NCBI RefSeq assembly: GCF_900078365.1
Contig: NZ_LT598653.1
Span: forward strand, 496,001 to 560,000
DNA: 64,000 nt
Direction of reading: 5' to 3'
From: an uncultured Sphingopyxis sp.
GTDB taxonomy: Bacteria; Pseudomonadota; Alphaproteobacteria; Sphingomonadales; Sphingomonadaceae
Each line of letters starts with the position of its first letter. Position 1 is the first letter of the stretch. Both the position numbers and the translations under genes were made by a program. Under the pieces are notes generated by a model. That model saw only the letters and a program-made list of their open reading frames with translations. It did no database searches and had not been told where the DNA came from. This document shows, one piece after another, positions 57,812-64,000 of this stretch.

Positions 57812-58465
57812 TCAGCGGGCCGCGCGCCGCCGGTTCGCGCCCGCCCACGCCGCGGTTCCGGCGAGCAGCGCATAGGCGAAGAGCATCGTCGCGGGGATTG
57901 CGAGCGAATAGGCGGGCTCTTTCGGACCGAACCAGTCGATCGCCTGCGCCAAGGCGAGCAGGGCGGCGAGAATCCAGAGCCGGCGGTTGCCCGCGGGCGC
58001 CTCCGTGCGGCGCAGATAATAGAGGAAGGCGCCTCCGATCAGCAGTATTTCCAGCGGCATCGCGATCATCGGATGGTTCCAGAGGCCGAGCCCCAGCTTC
58101 GGCGGCGCGCCATAGAGCGTCAGGTCGGGGATATGGACGAGAAGATCGATGAACCAATGCGAGACGACGACCAGCGCGGCGCCGATCGCGGCCTCGCGCC
58201 GCTTCGTGACGAGCTGGACCAGCAGGCCGAACGCGACAGCCCAGAGCGCCGCGCCGAGCAGGCTGTGCGTATAGGGCATGTGATGGAGGTCCATCGGGTT
58301 CATCGCGGTGATGCCGGGAGCGATCCGCATCGCCTCTACGCCGGGGACGAGCAGCGCGGCGAAACCGATGTCGACCAGCTGCGCCGCGACGAACAGCGTT
58401 CCGAGCCCGGCCGCCTTCGGACGGGTCGCGGCGATCAGCGCCGGAGCGAAATGGCCGATGAACAT
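57812..58465 (-). CDS. Membrane-bound metal-dependent hydrolase-like protein (DUF457-type)
   Basis: A 217-residue membrane protein with about five hydrophobic segments. The sequence MDLHHMPYTHSLLGAALWAV and the later VVVSHWFIDLLVHIPDL carry the H-rich pattern of the YdjM/DUF457 family of putative membrane-bound metal hydrolases (predicted only). The ATG at 58465 begins MFIGHFAPALI, which is the usual start of the family. Confidence 0.75.
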   Translation of the reverse strand: MFIGHFAPALIAATRPKAAGLGTLFVAAQLVDIGFAALLVPGVEAMRIAPGITAMNPMDLHHMPYTHSLLGAALWAVAFGLLVQLVTKRREAAIGAALVVVSHWFIDLLVHIPDLTLYGAPPKLGLGLWNHPMIAMPLEILLIGGAFLYYLRRTEAPAGNRRLWILAALLALAQAIDWFGPKEPAYSLAIPATMLFAYALLAGTAAWAGANRRRAAR

Positions 58466-58537
58466 GGCACGACGCTATAGGGCAAAATCACCACGTCAAG
58501 CTTGACCGCGAGGGGGCGAAGGGGCCAAAGCAGGGCG

Positions 58538-58801
58538 ATGACGGATACCCCCGACCCCGCTGCCGCCGCGGACATCGCCTCGCTGTCGTTCGAAGCCGCG
58601 ATGGGCGAGCTCGAAACGATCGTGCGGCGGCTCGAAAGCGGCGACGTCAGCCTCGAGGAATCGGTGACGCTTTACGAGCGCGGCCATGCGCTCCGCGGTC
58701 ATTGCGAAGCGCGGCTGGCGGCGGCGCAGGCGCGGATCGAGCAGGTCAGCCTGGGCGCCGACGGCCGGCCCGCGGGAACCACGTCCTTCGGCGAAAGCTG
58801 A
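58538..58801 (+). CDS. xseB: Exodeoxyribonuclease VII small subunit
   Basis: An 87-residue helical protein. The core LSFEAAMGELETIVRRLESG (near residue 16), followed by VSLEESVTLYERG, is typical of XseB. It binds XseA, absent here, to form the single-strand exonuclease. I chose ATG 58538 over ATG 58502. It is followed five bases later by ispA, a conserved pair. Confidence 0.95.
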   Translation: MTDTPDPAAAADIASLSFEAAMGELETIVRRLESGDVSLEESVTLYERGHALRGHCEARLAAAQARIEQVSLGADGRPAGTTSFGES

Positions 58802-58806
58802 TCCAG

Positions 58807-59727
58807 GTGGCGCTCGCCGACGACCAGCTTTCGCGGAGCACGCAATTGCTGCTGTCGACCCAGGCCGAGGTGGTGGCCGGGATCGACCGGCTGTTCGACC
58901 AGCTGCTCGCCGTGCCCGCCGATCCGCGCGGGCCGCTTTATGAAGCGATGCGCCACGCCGCGATCGCCGGCGGCAAAAGACTTCGCCCGCTGCTCGTCCG
59001 CGCGGCGGGCGATCTTTTTCATGTCGATCGCGCGCTCAGCTTGCGTGTCGGCGCGGCGGTCGAGGCGATGCACGTCTATTCGCTGATCCACGATGATCTG
59101 CCGTGCATGGACGATGACGACATGCGCCGCGGCAAGCCGACGGTTCACAAGGCGTTCGACGAGGCGACCGCGGTGCTCGCGGGCGATTCGCTTCATGCTC
59201 TCGCTTTCGAATGGCTGTGCGACCCGGCGACGAGCGCCGACCCCTTCGTGCGCGGCGAGTTGTGCTGCGAACTTGCGCGCGCCGCCGGCCCCGCGGGCAT
59301 GGCGGGCGGGCAGATGATGGACCTCGCCGCCGAGACCTCTAATTTCGACCTGCCGACGGTGACGCGGCTCCAGCAGCTGAAGACCGGCGCGCTGATCGCC
59401 TTCTCGGTCGAGGCGGGGGCGATCCTCGCGCGCATCCCAGCCGAGGGACGCCGGCCGCTGCGCGGCTATGCGCGCGACATCGGGCTGGCTTTCCAGATCG
59501 CCGACGACATATTGGACGTCGAGGGCGACGAGGCGCTGGCGGGCAAGGCGCTGCACAAGGATGAAGCGGCGGGCAAGGCGACTTTCGTCACCCTGATGGG
59601 GATCGAGCGCGCGCGCGAACAGGCGGGATTGCTCGTCGAACAGGCGACCCAGCATCTGGCCGGCTTCGGCGAAGAGGCGGCGCTGCTGCGCGCGATCGCG
59701 CGCTATGTCGTGGAAAGGGACCGTTGA
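58807..59727 (+). CDS. ispA: Polyprenyl (farnesyl/geranyl) diphosphate synthase
   Basis: A 306-residue all-helical prenyltransferase that condenses isopentenyl and allylic diphosphates. The first aspartate-rich motif is DDLPCMDDDDMRRG (near residue 98), the second is FQIADDILDVEG (near 230). A short allylic substrate region (AMHVYSLIHDD) and length suggest a farnesyl-type product. I chose GTG 58807, directly after xseB. The TGA overlaps the coaD ATG by one base. Confidence 0.94.
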   Translation: MALADDQLSRSTQLLLSTQAEVVAGIDRLFDQLLAVPADPRGPLYEAMRHAAIAGGKRLRPLLVRAAGDLFHVDRALSLRVGAAVEAMHVYSLIHDDLPCMDDDDMRRGKPTVHKAFDEATAVLAGDSLHALAFEWLCDPATSADPFVRGELCCELARAAGPAGMAGGQMMDLAAETSNFDLPTVTRLQQLKTGALIAFSVEAGAILARIPAEGRRPLRGYARDIGLAFQIADDILDVEGDEALAGKALHKDEAAGKATFVTLMGIERAREQAGLLVEQATQHLAGFGEEAALLRAIARYVVERDR

Positions 59728-60233
59728 TGCGGGTGGGGGTTTATCCGGGGACGTTCGATCCGATCACGCTCGGCCATATGGACATCATCCGGCGCGGCGC
59801 GAAGCTCGTCGACCGGCTGGTGATCGGGGTGACGACCAACATCACCAAATCGCCGATGTTCGACGACGACGAACGCATCGCGATGGTGAAGGCCGAGGTC
59901 GCGTCGATCGAGGGCGACATTCGTGTCGTCGGATTCAACTCGCTGCTGATGGATTTTGCGGAGCGCGAAGGGGCCACCGTCATCGTCCGCGGGCTGCGCG
60001 CGGTCGCCGACTTCGAATATGAATATCAGATGGCGGGGATGAACCAGCAGCTCAACGACAGGATTGAGACGGTGTTCCTGATGGCCGACGTCGGCCTGCA
60101 GCCGATCGCGTCGCGGCTGGTCAAGGAAATCGCGATCTTCGGCGGCGACATCCATAAATTCGTGACGCCAGCGGTTCGCGATGCGGTGACGACGCGCATC
60201 GCCGAACGCGGCCTTCGCCAGGGCGAGGCGTGA
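59727..60233 (+). CDS. coaD: Phosphopantetheine adenylyltransferase
   Basis: A 168-residue nucleotidyltransferase that adenylates 4'-phosphopantetheine in coenzyme A synthesis. The nucleotide motif PGTFDPITLGH (T/H-x-G-H) lies near residue 8 and RGLRAVADFEYEYQMAGMN near 90. The later SRLVKEIAIFGGDI segment is also typical. It overlaps the ispA stop by one base, so the genes are coupled. Confidence 0.96.
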   Translation: MRVGVYPGTFDPITLGHMDIIRRGAKLVDRLVIGVTTNITKSPMFDDDERIAMVKAEVASIEGDIRVVGFNSLLMDFAEREGATVIVRGLRAVADFEYEYQMAGMNQQLNDRIETVFLMADVGLQPIASRLVKEIAIFGGDIHKFVTPAVRDAVTTRIAERGLRQGEA

Positions 60234-60320
60234 CACCATCCATTGAGCGTTCAGCTTTTTCGGGTTAGGGCGCGCCGGACGGGGCGCAGTTCCGGAATGT
60301 TACACAAGGGCCGATCCAGC

Positions 60321-61127
60321 ATGAAATTTTCCTTCCGCCCCATGATTCTCACGGCGATGGCGCTCGGTCTTGCGACGGCGGCCGTGGCGCAGGAAGCGCC
60401 GCCCGCACCGTCGCCGAATCCCGAGACGAGCCAGCCTGCGCCGCCGGTCGAAACGCTGCCGCCCGCGCCCGTCGAAACGCCGCCCGCAGGTGATGCGGCG
60501 GAGGACGGAGCCCCGGCGGCCGAAGCGCCCGCGGCTCCCGCGATGCCGCCCGAGCAATATATGGGCGTCCCCGAATATATGCTCAACCTCGACCTTTCGA
60601 CGGGCGGGCGCGTGGTCGTCCAGCTCTATCCCAACGTCGCGCCGAACCATGTCGAGCGCGTCAAGCAGCTCGCGCGCGCGGGTTTCTATGACGGGATCAA
60701 GTTCCATCGCGTGATCGACGGCTTCATGGCGCAGACGGGGGATCCGACCGCGACCGGGCAGGGCGGCTCGCAGCTCCCCGACCTCAAGGCCGAATTCAAT
60801 CCGACCCCGCATCTGCGCGGCACGCTGTCGATGGCGCGCGCGCAGAGCGAAGACAGCGCGAACAGCCAGTTCTTCATCATGTTCCAGCCGCGCTTCTCGC
60901 TCGACCGCCGCTATACGGTGTTCGGCCGCGTCGTGTCGGGGATGCAATATGTCGATGCGATCCATAAGGGCGAGCCGCCGGCCGTGATGTCGCGCATGGT
61001 CCAGGTGTCGGTCGCCGCCGACAACAAGCCGATGCCGCCGGCCTCGATGCTGACCGAGACGGTGCCCGCGCCGGCGGTGGTGCCCACCGTGACGGTCGAC
61101 GAGCTCAACGCGCCGATCAGCCAGTAA
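60321..61127 (+). CDS. Secreted cyclophilin-type peptidyl-prolyl isomerase
   Basis: A 268-residue periplasmic isomerase. A signal peptide (MILTAMALGLATAAVAQ, from residue 8) leads to a ~50-residue Pro/Ala/Glu-rich linker, then a cyclophilin domain from about residue 85: GFYDGIKFHRVIDGFMAQTG (Arg and Phe of the active site), GGSQLPDLKAEF, NSQFFIMFQPR and YTVFGRVVSGMQYVD. The C-terminus has a short Pro/Val-rich extension. Confidence 0.93.
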   Translation: MKFSFRPMILTAMALGLATAAVAQEAPPAPSPNPETSQPAPPVETLPPAPVETPPAGDAAEDGAPAAEAPAAPAMPPEQYMGVPEYMLNLDLSTGGRVVVQLYPNVAPNHVERVKQLARAGFYDGIKFHRVIDGFMAQTGDPTATGQGGSQLPDLKAEFNPTPHLRGTLSMARAQSEDSANSQFFIMFQPRFSLDRRYTVFGRVVSGMQYVDAIHKGEPPAVMSRMVQVSVAADNKPMPPASMLTETVPAPAVVPTVTVDELNAPISQ

Positions 61128-61151
61128 TCCCGGGGAGGCGCGCGAACCGTC

Positions 61152-62186
61152 ATGCGCGTCGACGCCTTCGATTTCGACCTCCCCAACGAGCGCATCGCGC
61201 TGCGCCCCGCGCGCCCGCGCGATGCGGCGCGGATGCTGGTAGTCGATGGCGGCGAGATGATCGATGCCGGCGTGCGCGATTTGTCGTCGTGGTTGCGCCC
61301 CGGCGATTGCCTCGTCTTCAACGACACGCGCGTCATTCCTGCACAACTCGAAGGGCAGCGCGGGGATGCGAAGATCAGCGCCACGCTGCACAAGCGCGTC
61401 GACCTTCGCCGCTGGCAGGCGTTCGTGCGCAATGCGAAGCGGCTGCGCGTCGGCGAGACGGTCGATTTCGGATCGGGGGTCGAAGCGGTCGCCGAGGAGC
61501 GGCTGGCCGATGGCAGCTTCATCCTCGCCTTCGCTGGCGACGAGCCGGTCGAACTGCTGCTCGAGCGCGCGGGCACGATGCCGCTGCCGCCCTATATCGC
61601 GGGCAAGCGCGCGACCGACGCGGACGACCGCAGCGATTATCAGACGATATTCGCGCGGCGCGACGGCGCGGTCGCGGCGCCCACCGCGGCACTGCACTTC
61701 ACGCCCGAACTGCTCGATGCGCTGGCGGCGGCGGGGATCGGAACCGAGACGCTGACGCTCCACGTCGGCGCGGGCACCTTCCTGCCGGTCAAGGCCGACG
61801 ACACCGACGATCATGTCATGCACGCCGAATGGGGGCGGATCGAGCCCGAGACGGCCGCGCGGCTCAACGCGGTGCGTGCGAAGGGCGGGCGGGTGATCGC
61901 GGTCGGGACGACCAGCCTGCGCCTGCTCGAAAGCGCCGCGGCCGATGACGGCACGATCGCGCCCTTCGCTGGCGATACCGCGATCTTCATCACCCCGGGC
62001 TACCGCTTCAAGGCGATCGACGGGTTGATGACCAATTTCCACTTGCCGCGCTCGACCCTGTTCATGCTGGTCAGCGCGCTGATGGGACTGGAGACGATGC
62101 AGGCGGCCTATGCCCATGCGATCGGGAAGGAATATCGCTTCTACAGCTATGGCGATGCGAGCCTGCTGTTGCCCGCGCGACCTTAA
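61152..62186 (+). CDS. queA: S-adenosylmethionine:tRNA ribosyltransferase-isomerase
   Basis: A 344-residue enzyme that transfers and isomerises the ribosyl group of SAM onto 7-aminomethyl-deazaguanine in tRNA, making epoxyqueuosine. Family segments are FDFDLPNERIALRPARPRD near residue 5, DCLVFNDTRVIPAQL near 52, MPLPPYIAGKR near 142, TAALHFTPELLDAL near 181 and VGAGTFLPVKADD near 205. It ends with GLETMQAAYAHAI. The usual neighbour tgt is not in the window. Confidence 0.95.
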   Translation: MRVDAFDFDLPNERIALRPARPRDAARMLVVDGGEMIDAGVRDLSSWLRPGDCLVFNDTRVIPAQLEGQRGDAKISATLHKRVDLRRWQAFVRNAKRLRVGETVDFGSGVEAVAEERLADGSFILAFAGDEPVELLLERAGTMPLPPYIAGKRATDADDRSDYQTIFARRDGAVAAPTAALHFTPELLDALAAAGIGTETLTLHVGAGTFLPVKADDTDDHVMHAEWGRIEPETAARLNAVRAKGGRVIAVGTTSLRLLESAAADDGTIAPFAGDTAIFITPGYRFKAIDGLMTNFHLPRSTLFMLVSALMGLETMQAAYAHAIGKEYRFYSYGDASLLLPARP

Positions 62187-62872
62187 TATTCGATCGTGAT
62201 CCGGACCCGGTCGGGTTCCACGCCGGCCAGCATGGCGATGCCTTCACGGCTCGTCTCGATCAGCGCTTGAAGCCGCCTTGCCGTCGTTGACGCATCGGTT
62301 GAGGCGCCGCTGGACTCGCCGGCAAGAAGCTCGCGTTCGGATATGCCAAAGACGTCGGCCAGCGCGATCAGGTTGCTGCGCCGCGGCATCGTCTTGCCGC
62401 TTTCCCACGCCCAGATGCTCGGCTTGCTGAAACCCGTCCGGTTCGACAGTTCGGCGCGGCTGAGGCCGCGCTCCTGCCGCAACCGGCGCAGCCGGTCGGC
62501 CAGCATTTCGCCGTCGGCTTCGGCGTCGGCGGGATCGACATCCCGCGGGAGGGGGTTGCGCAACTGCGCGGCGCTGAGCGCGGCGCGCGAGAGCGGCCGG
62601 TCGAAACGGCAGCCCGCGAGCGCCTCGCTGCGCCACACGATGGTCGCCGTGCAGCCGGGCGCTTCGGGCAAGCTCACCGTGATCCGCTGGCCGATGTCGA
62701 GATCGGAAGCCGTTTCGATCAGCATGCCGGTGGCCGACAGATTGTGGATCACGACCATGGTGCCCTGGTGGTCGCCGAGCGACCCCGAGGTTTCCAATCG
62801 CATGTGCATGCGCGGGGCGCCGCGCGCTCCGTCGGCGGGCTCTTCCTGTTCGATCATCGCGTGAATGGGCAT
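62183..62872 (-). CDS. PilZ domain fused to an XRE-type DNA-binding domain
   Basis: A 229-residue protein. Residues ~10-100 form a PilZ domain with RMHMR (R-x-x-x-R) and NLSATG in place of D/N-x-S-x-x-G. Residues ~125-180 form an XRE helix-turn-helix (LRRLRQERGLSRAELSNRTG, then SKPSIWAWESGKTMPRR). The tail is short and helical. This architecture would let c-di-GMP binding alter DNA binding directly, but ligand binding is inferred from motifs. It ends four bases inside the queA stop and is convergent to it. Confidence 0.85.
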   Translation of the reverse strand: MPIHAMIEQEEPADGARGAPRMHMRLETSGSLGDHQGTMVVIHNLSATGMLIETASDLDIGQRITVSLPEAPGCTATIVWRSEALAGCRFDRPLSRAALSAAQLRNPLPRDVDPADAEADGEMLADRLRRLRQERGLSRAELSNRTGFSKPSIWAWESGKTMPRRSNLIALADVFGISERELLAGESSGASTDASTTARRLQALIETSREGIAMLAGVEPDRVRITIEY

Positions 62873-63398
62873 GGCTCAGCCCTATGCCGGACAATCGGTT
62901 GTGGAGAGGTTAAAGGCGCGGGCCACCCGGCGGGCCATGCGCCCGGGAGACGGGAATCGGCAAGGTCGATCCCGTGAGGGCGAGCCGAACCGTGCGCCGA
63001 TTGCGACCGGTCAAGCACCGCGTTGCCGCGGATTTTCGCCGATTTTTGCCTCGTTGAGCTGCAAAAACTTAACCTGTATTTAATAATCGAGTTAAGTTTT
63101 TCCGGCGCATTGTCTCGATTCCGGACGCTGTCGTTCTCGGCGTCGCCGGCGCATGGGAGCGATTAACCCCTGTAATGCCCCGGAATCCGTCCTTTCTCTT
63201 GGAAGTTGAAAGGCATTGGCGCCGGAGATTTTCAAATCATCGCCATTTTGAGGGTGTGAACCGAACTTAATCTCTGTAGTAAGTTTTTCTTAACGGAGGG
63301 GGGTGAGTCGGGTCGCGACTCCCCGGGCGTCGGGGGATGCCCAAAGGTCATCCGCGAAGCGGAGCCGGAAACCGTTTGGTTTTTTGGGGGGTTGAGTC
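62873..63398. other. Long leader region upstream of the spore-coat-U-like gene
   Basis: This 526-base gap lies between divergent genes and is locally AT-rich at 63050-63110 and 63230-63295. It contains a CtrA-type site (63069-63083) and TTAA half-sites near 63162 and 63267. Near the end, GAGTCG-GGTCG-CGACTC forms a six-pair hairpin in the leader close to 63305-63322. I see no gene in it. Confidence 0.5.
63069..63083 (+). promoter_or_regulatory. CtrA-type binding site (TTAA-N7-TTAA)
   Basis: The sequence TTAACCTGTATTTAA matches the consensus TTAA-N7-TTAA of the alphaproteobacterial cell-cycle regulator CtrA exactly in both half-sites. It is 316 bases upstream of the SCPU-like gene and 200 bases from the PilZ-XRE gene, either of which it could control. 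CtrA itself is not in the window. Confidence 0.45.
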
Positions 63399-63923
63399 AT
63401 GAGGTTCATGCTCTTTGCGCTCGCCGCGGCGGCTGTTGCTGCGCCAGCGAGCGCCGAGGAAATCCGGAACGTCAAATCGCTCGACATCGCGGTCAGCGGC
63501 GCCATTCGCCAGCATTGCGCGATGGGAAGCATCGGCGACATGGATTTCGGCAATCTGGAACGCCGCGGCCTGGGCATCGAAACGCGCGTCGCGTTCGATT
63601 GCAATGTCCCGTTCACGATGACGATCAAGGGCGCTCGCGGCGGGTTGACCCACACAATGATGCCGAACGGGCAGGGCCCGTACAGCGGCGTTCTCCCCTA
63701 TAATCTGGCCGTCGAAATGCCGGTGCGATACCCGTCGCGGCAGGTGGTGAGCCGGTCCTTCAACAGCCGCCAGCTTTTGGCCGGCGGCATCATTTCCAGC
63801 AATGGCGGCATCGCCACCGACGGCATGCGTCTGGCGGTCGAACTGGGCGAGCCTTCGGGCGAAGCCGGGCTGCTCGCCGGCGAATATTCGGAGACGATCA
63901 CGATCACCGTCTCTCCGATTTAG
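63399..63923 (+). CDS. Spore-coat-U / CsuA-type secreted protein
   Basis: A 174-residue protein with signal peptide (MRFMLFALAAAAVAAPASA). The mature part resembles the SCPU domain of archaic chaperone-usher pilins: an early Cys in HCAMGSIGDMDFGNL, a second in FDCNVPFTMTIKGARGG, and the end LLAGEYSETITITVSPI. These usually form surface filaments with CsuC/D/E-like chaperone and usher proteins. Those genes may lie past the window edge. The protein has only two Cys, as expected for one disulfide. Confidence 0.68.
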   Translation: MRFMLFALAAAAVAAPASAEEIRNVKSLDIAVSGAIRQHCAMGSIGDMDFGNLERRGLGIETRVAFDCNVPFTMTIKGARGGLTHTMMPNGQGPYSGVLPYNLAVEMPVRYPSRQVVSRSFNSRQLLAGGIISSNGGIATDGMRLAVELGEPSGEAGLLAGEYSETITITVSPI

Positions 63924-64000
63924 CGAATTCGTCCGCGGGCGACCGCGGACGGTAGCCGGAAGGGCAGGCACCGCTGCTCTCCCGGTCTCCGACCAAACCG

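Overview
The window is a 64 kb piece of a high-GC alphaproteobacterial chromosome. The gene content and the neighbourhoods recG/sdhE/mfd, yfgM-bamB-der, xseB-ispA and coaD-ppi-queA, the type II DAHP synthase and the many short palindromic intergenic repeats all fit Sphingomonadales, probably Sphingopyxis or a close relative. The genus is inferred from recall, not from a search. I see about 65 protein genes, one tRNA and more than 15 paired palindromic repeats. There is no rRNA, CRISPR array, prophage or recognisable transposase gene.

Layout. 1-6.4 kb: a truncated MarR regulator, a small secreted protein, tRNA-Asn, nadK, moaA, an EAL phosphodiesterase with a degenerate GGDEF domain, and a coupled cupin-like/acetyltransferase pair. 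6.4-14.3 kb: mfd, sdhE, recG, a PilZ protein and tyrS. 14.3-18.4 kb: a forward cluster of DOMON-like protein, NamZ-type muramidase, lipoprotein and Tat-exported M24 peptidase. 18.4-24.2 kb: DUF817 and Amj-type membrane proteins, then a VWA protein and a MoxR ATPase separated by a soluble chemoreceptor-like gene in the opposite direction. 24.4-33.5 kb: sppA, an epimerase, proB, a LuxR-type regulator, MipA, obgE and a frameshifted TetR gene. 33.5-45.6 kb: a ferritin-like predicted hydrolase, methyltransferase-like and GNAT proteins, NfeD/SPFH, CitE-like lyase, M28 peptidase, DAHP synthase, a membrane cNMP-binding protein, an orphan secreted protein, ArsC-like, GlpQ and an aldo-keto reductase. 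45.6-51.7 kb: an XRE/membrane pair, panB, yfgM-bamB-der, TusA-like and Hpt. 51.7-64 kb: DUF418, Coq4, DUF72, purL, small proteins, xseB-ispA-coaD-ppi-queA, a PilZ-XRE fusion and a spore-coat-U-like secreted protein at the edge.

Most genes are chromosomal housekeeping. Several points are unusual. A palindromic repeat lies in frame inside mfd, and another supplies the C-terminus of the DUF817 gene. Der carries a 15-residue insertion bounded by a 20-bp direct repeat. Two genes 20 kb apart (the ferritin-like hydrolase and Coq4) share the same promoter with the palindrome TGACATATATGTCA inside it; beside the first copy is a TetR gene that appears frameshifted. A PilZ domain is fused to an XRE DNA-binding domain. 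The TetR/hydrolase/Coq4 set is the best candidate here for an undescribed regulatory system, but its function is inference.

Cyclic-di-GMP signalling recurs (EAL protein, two PilZ proteins). Envelope maintenance is the other recurrent theme (BamB, SppA, NamZ, Amj-type flippase, NfeD/SPFH, MipA, several lipoproteins).
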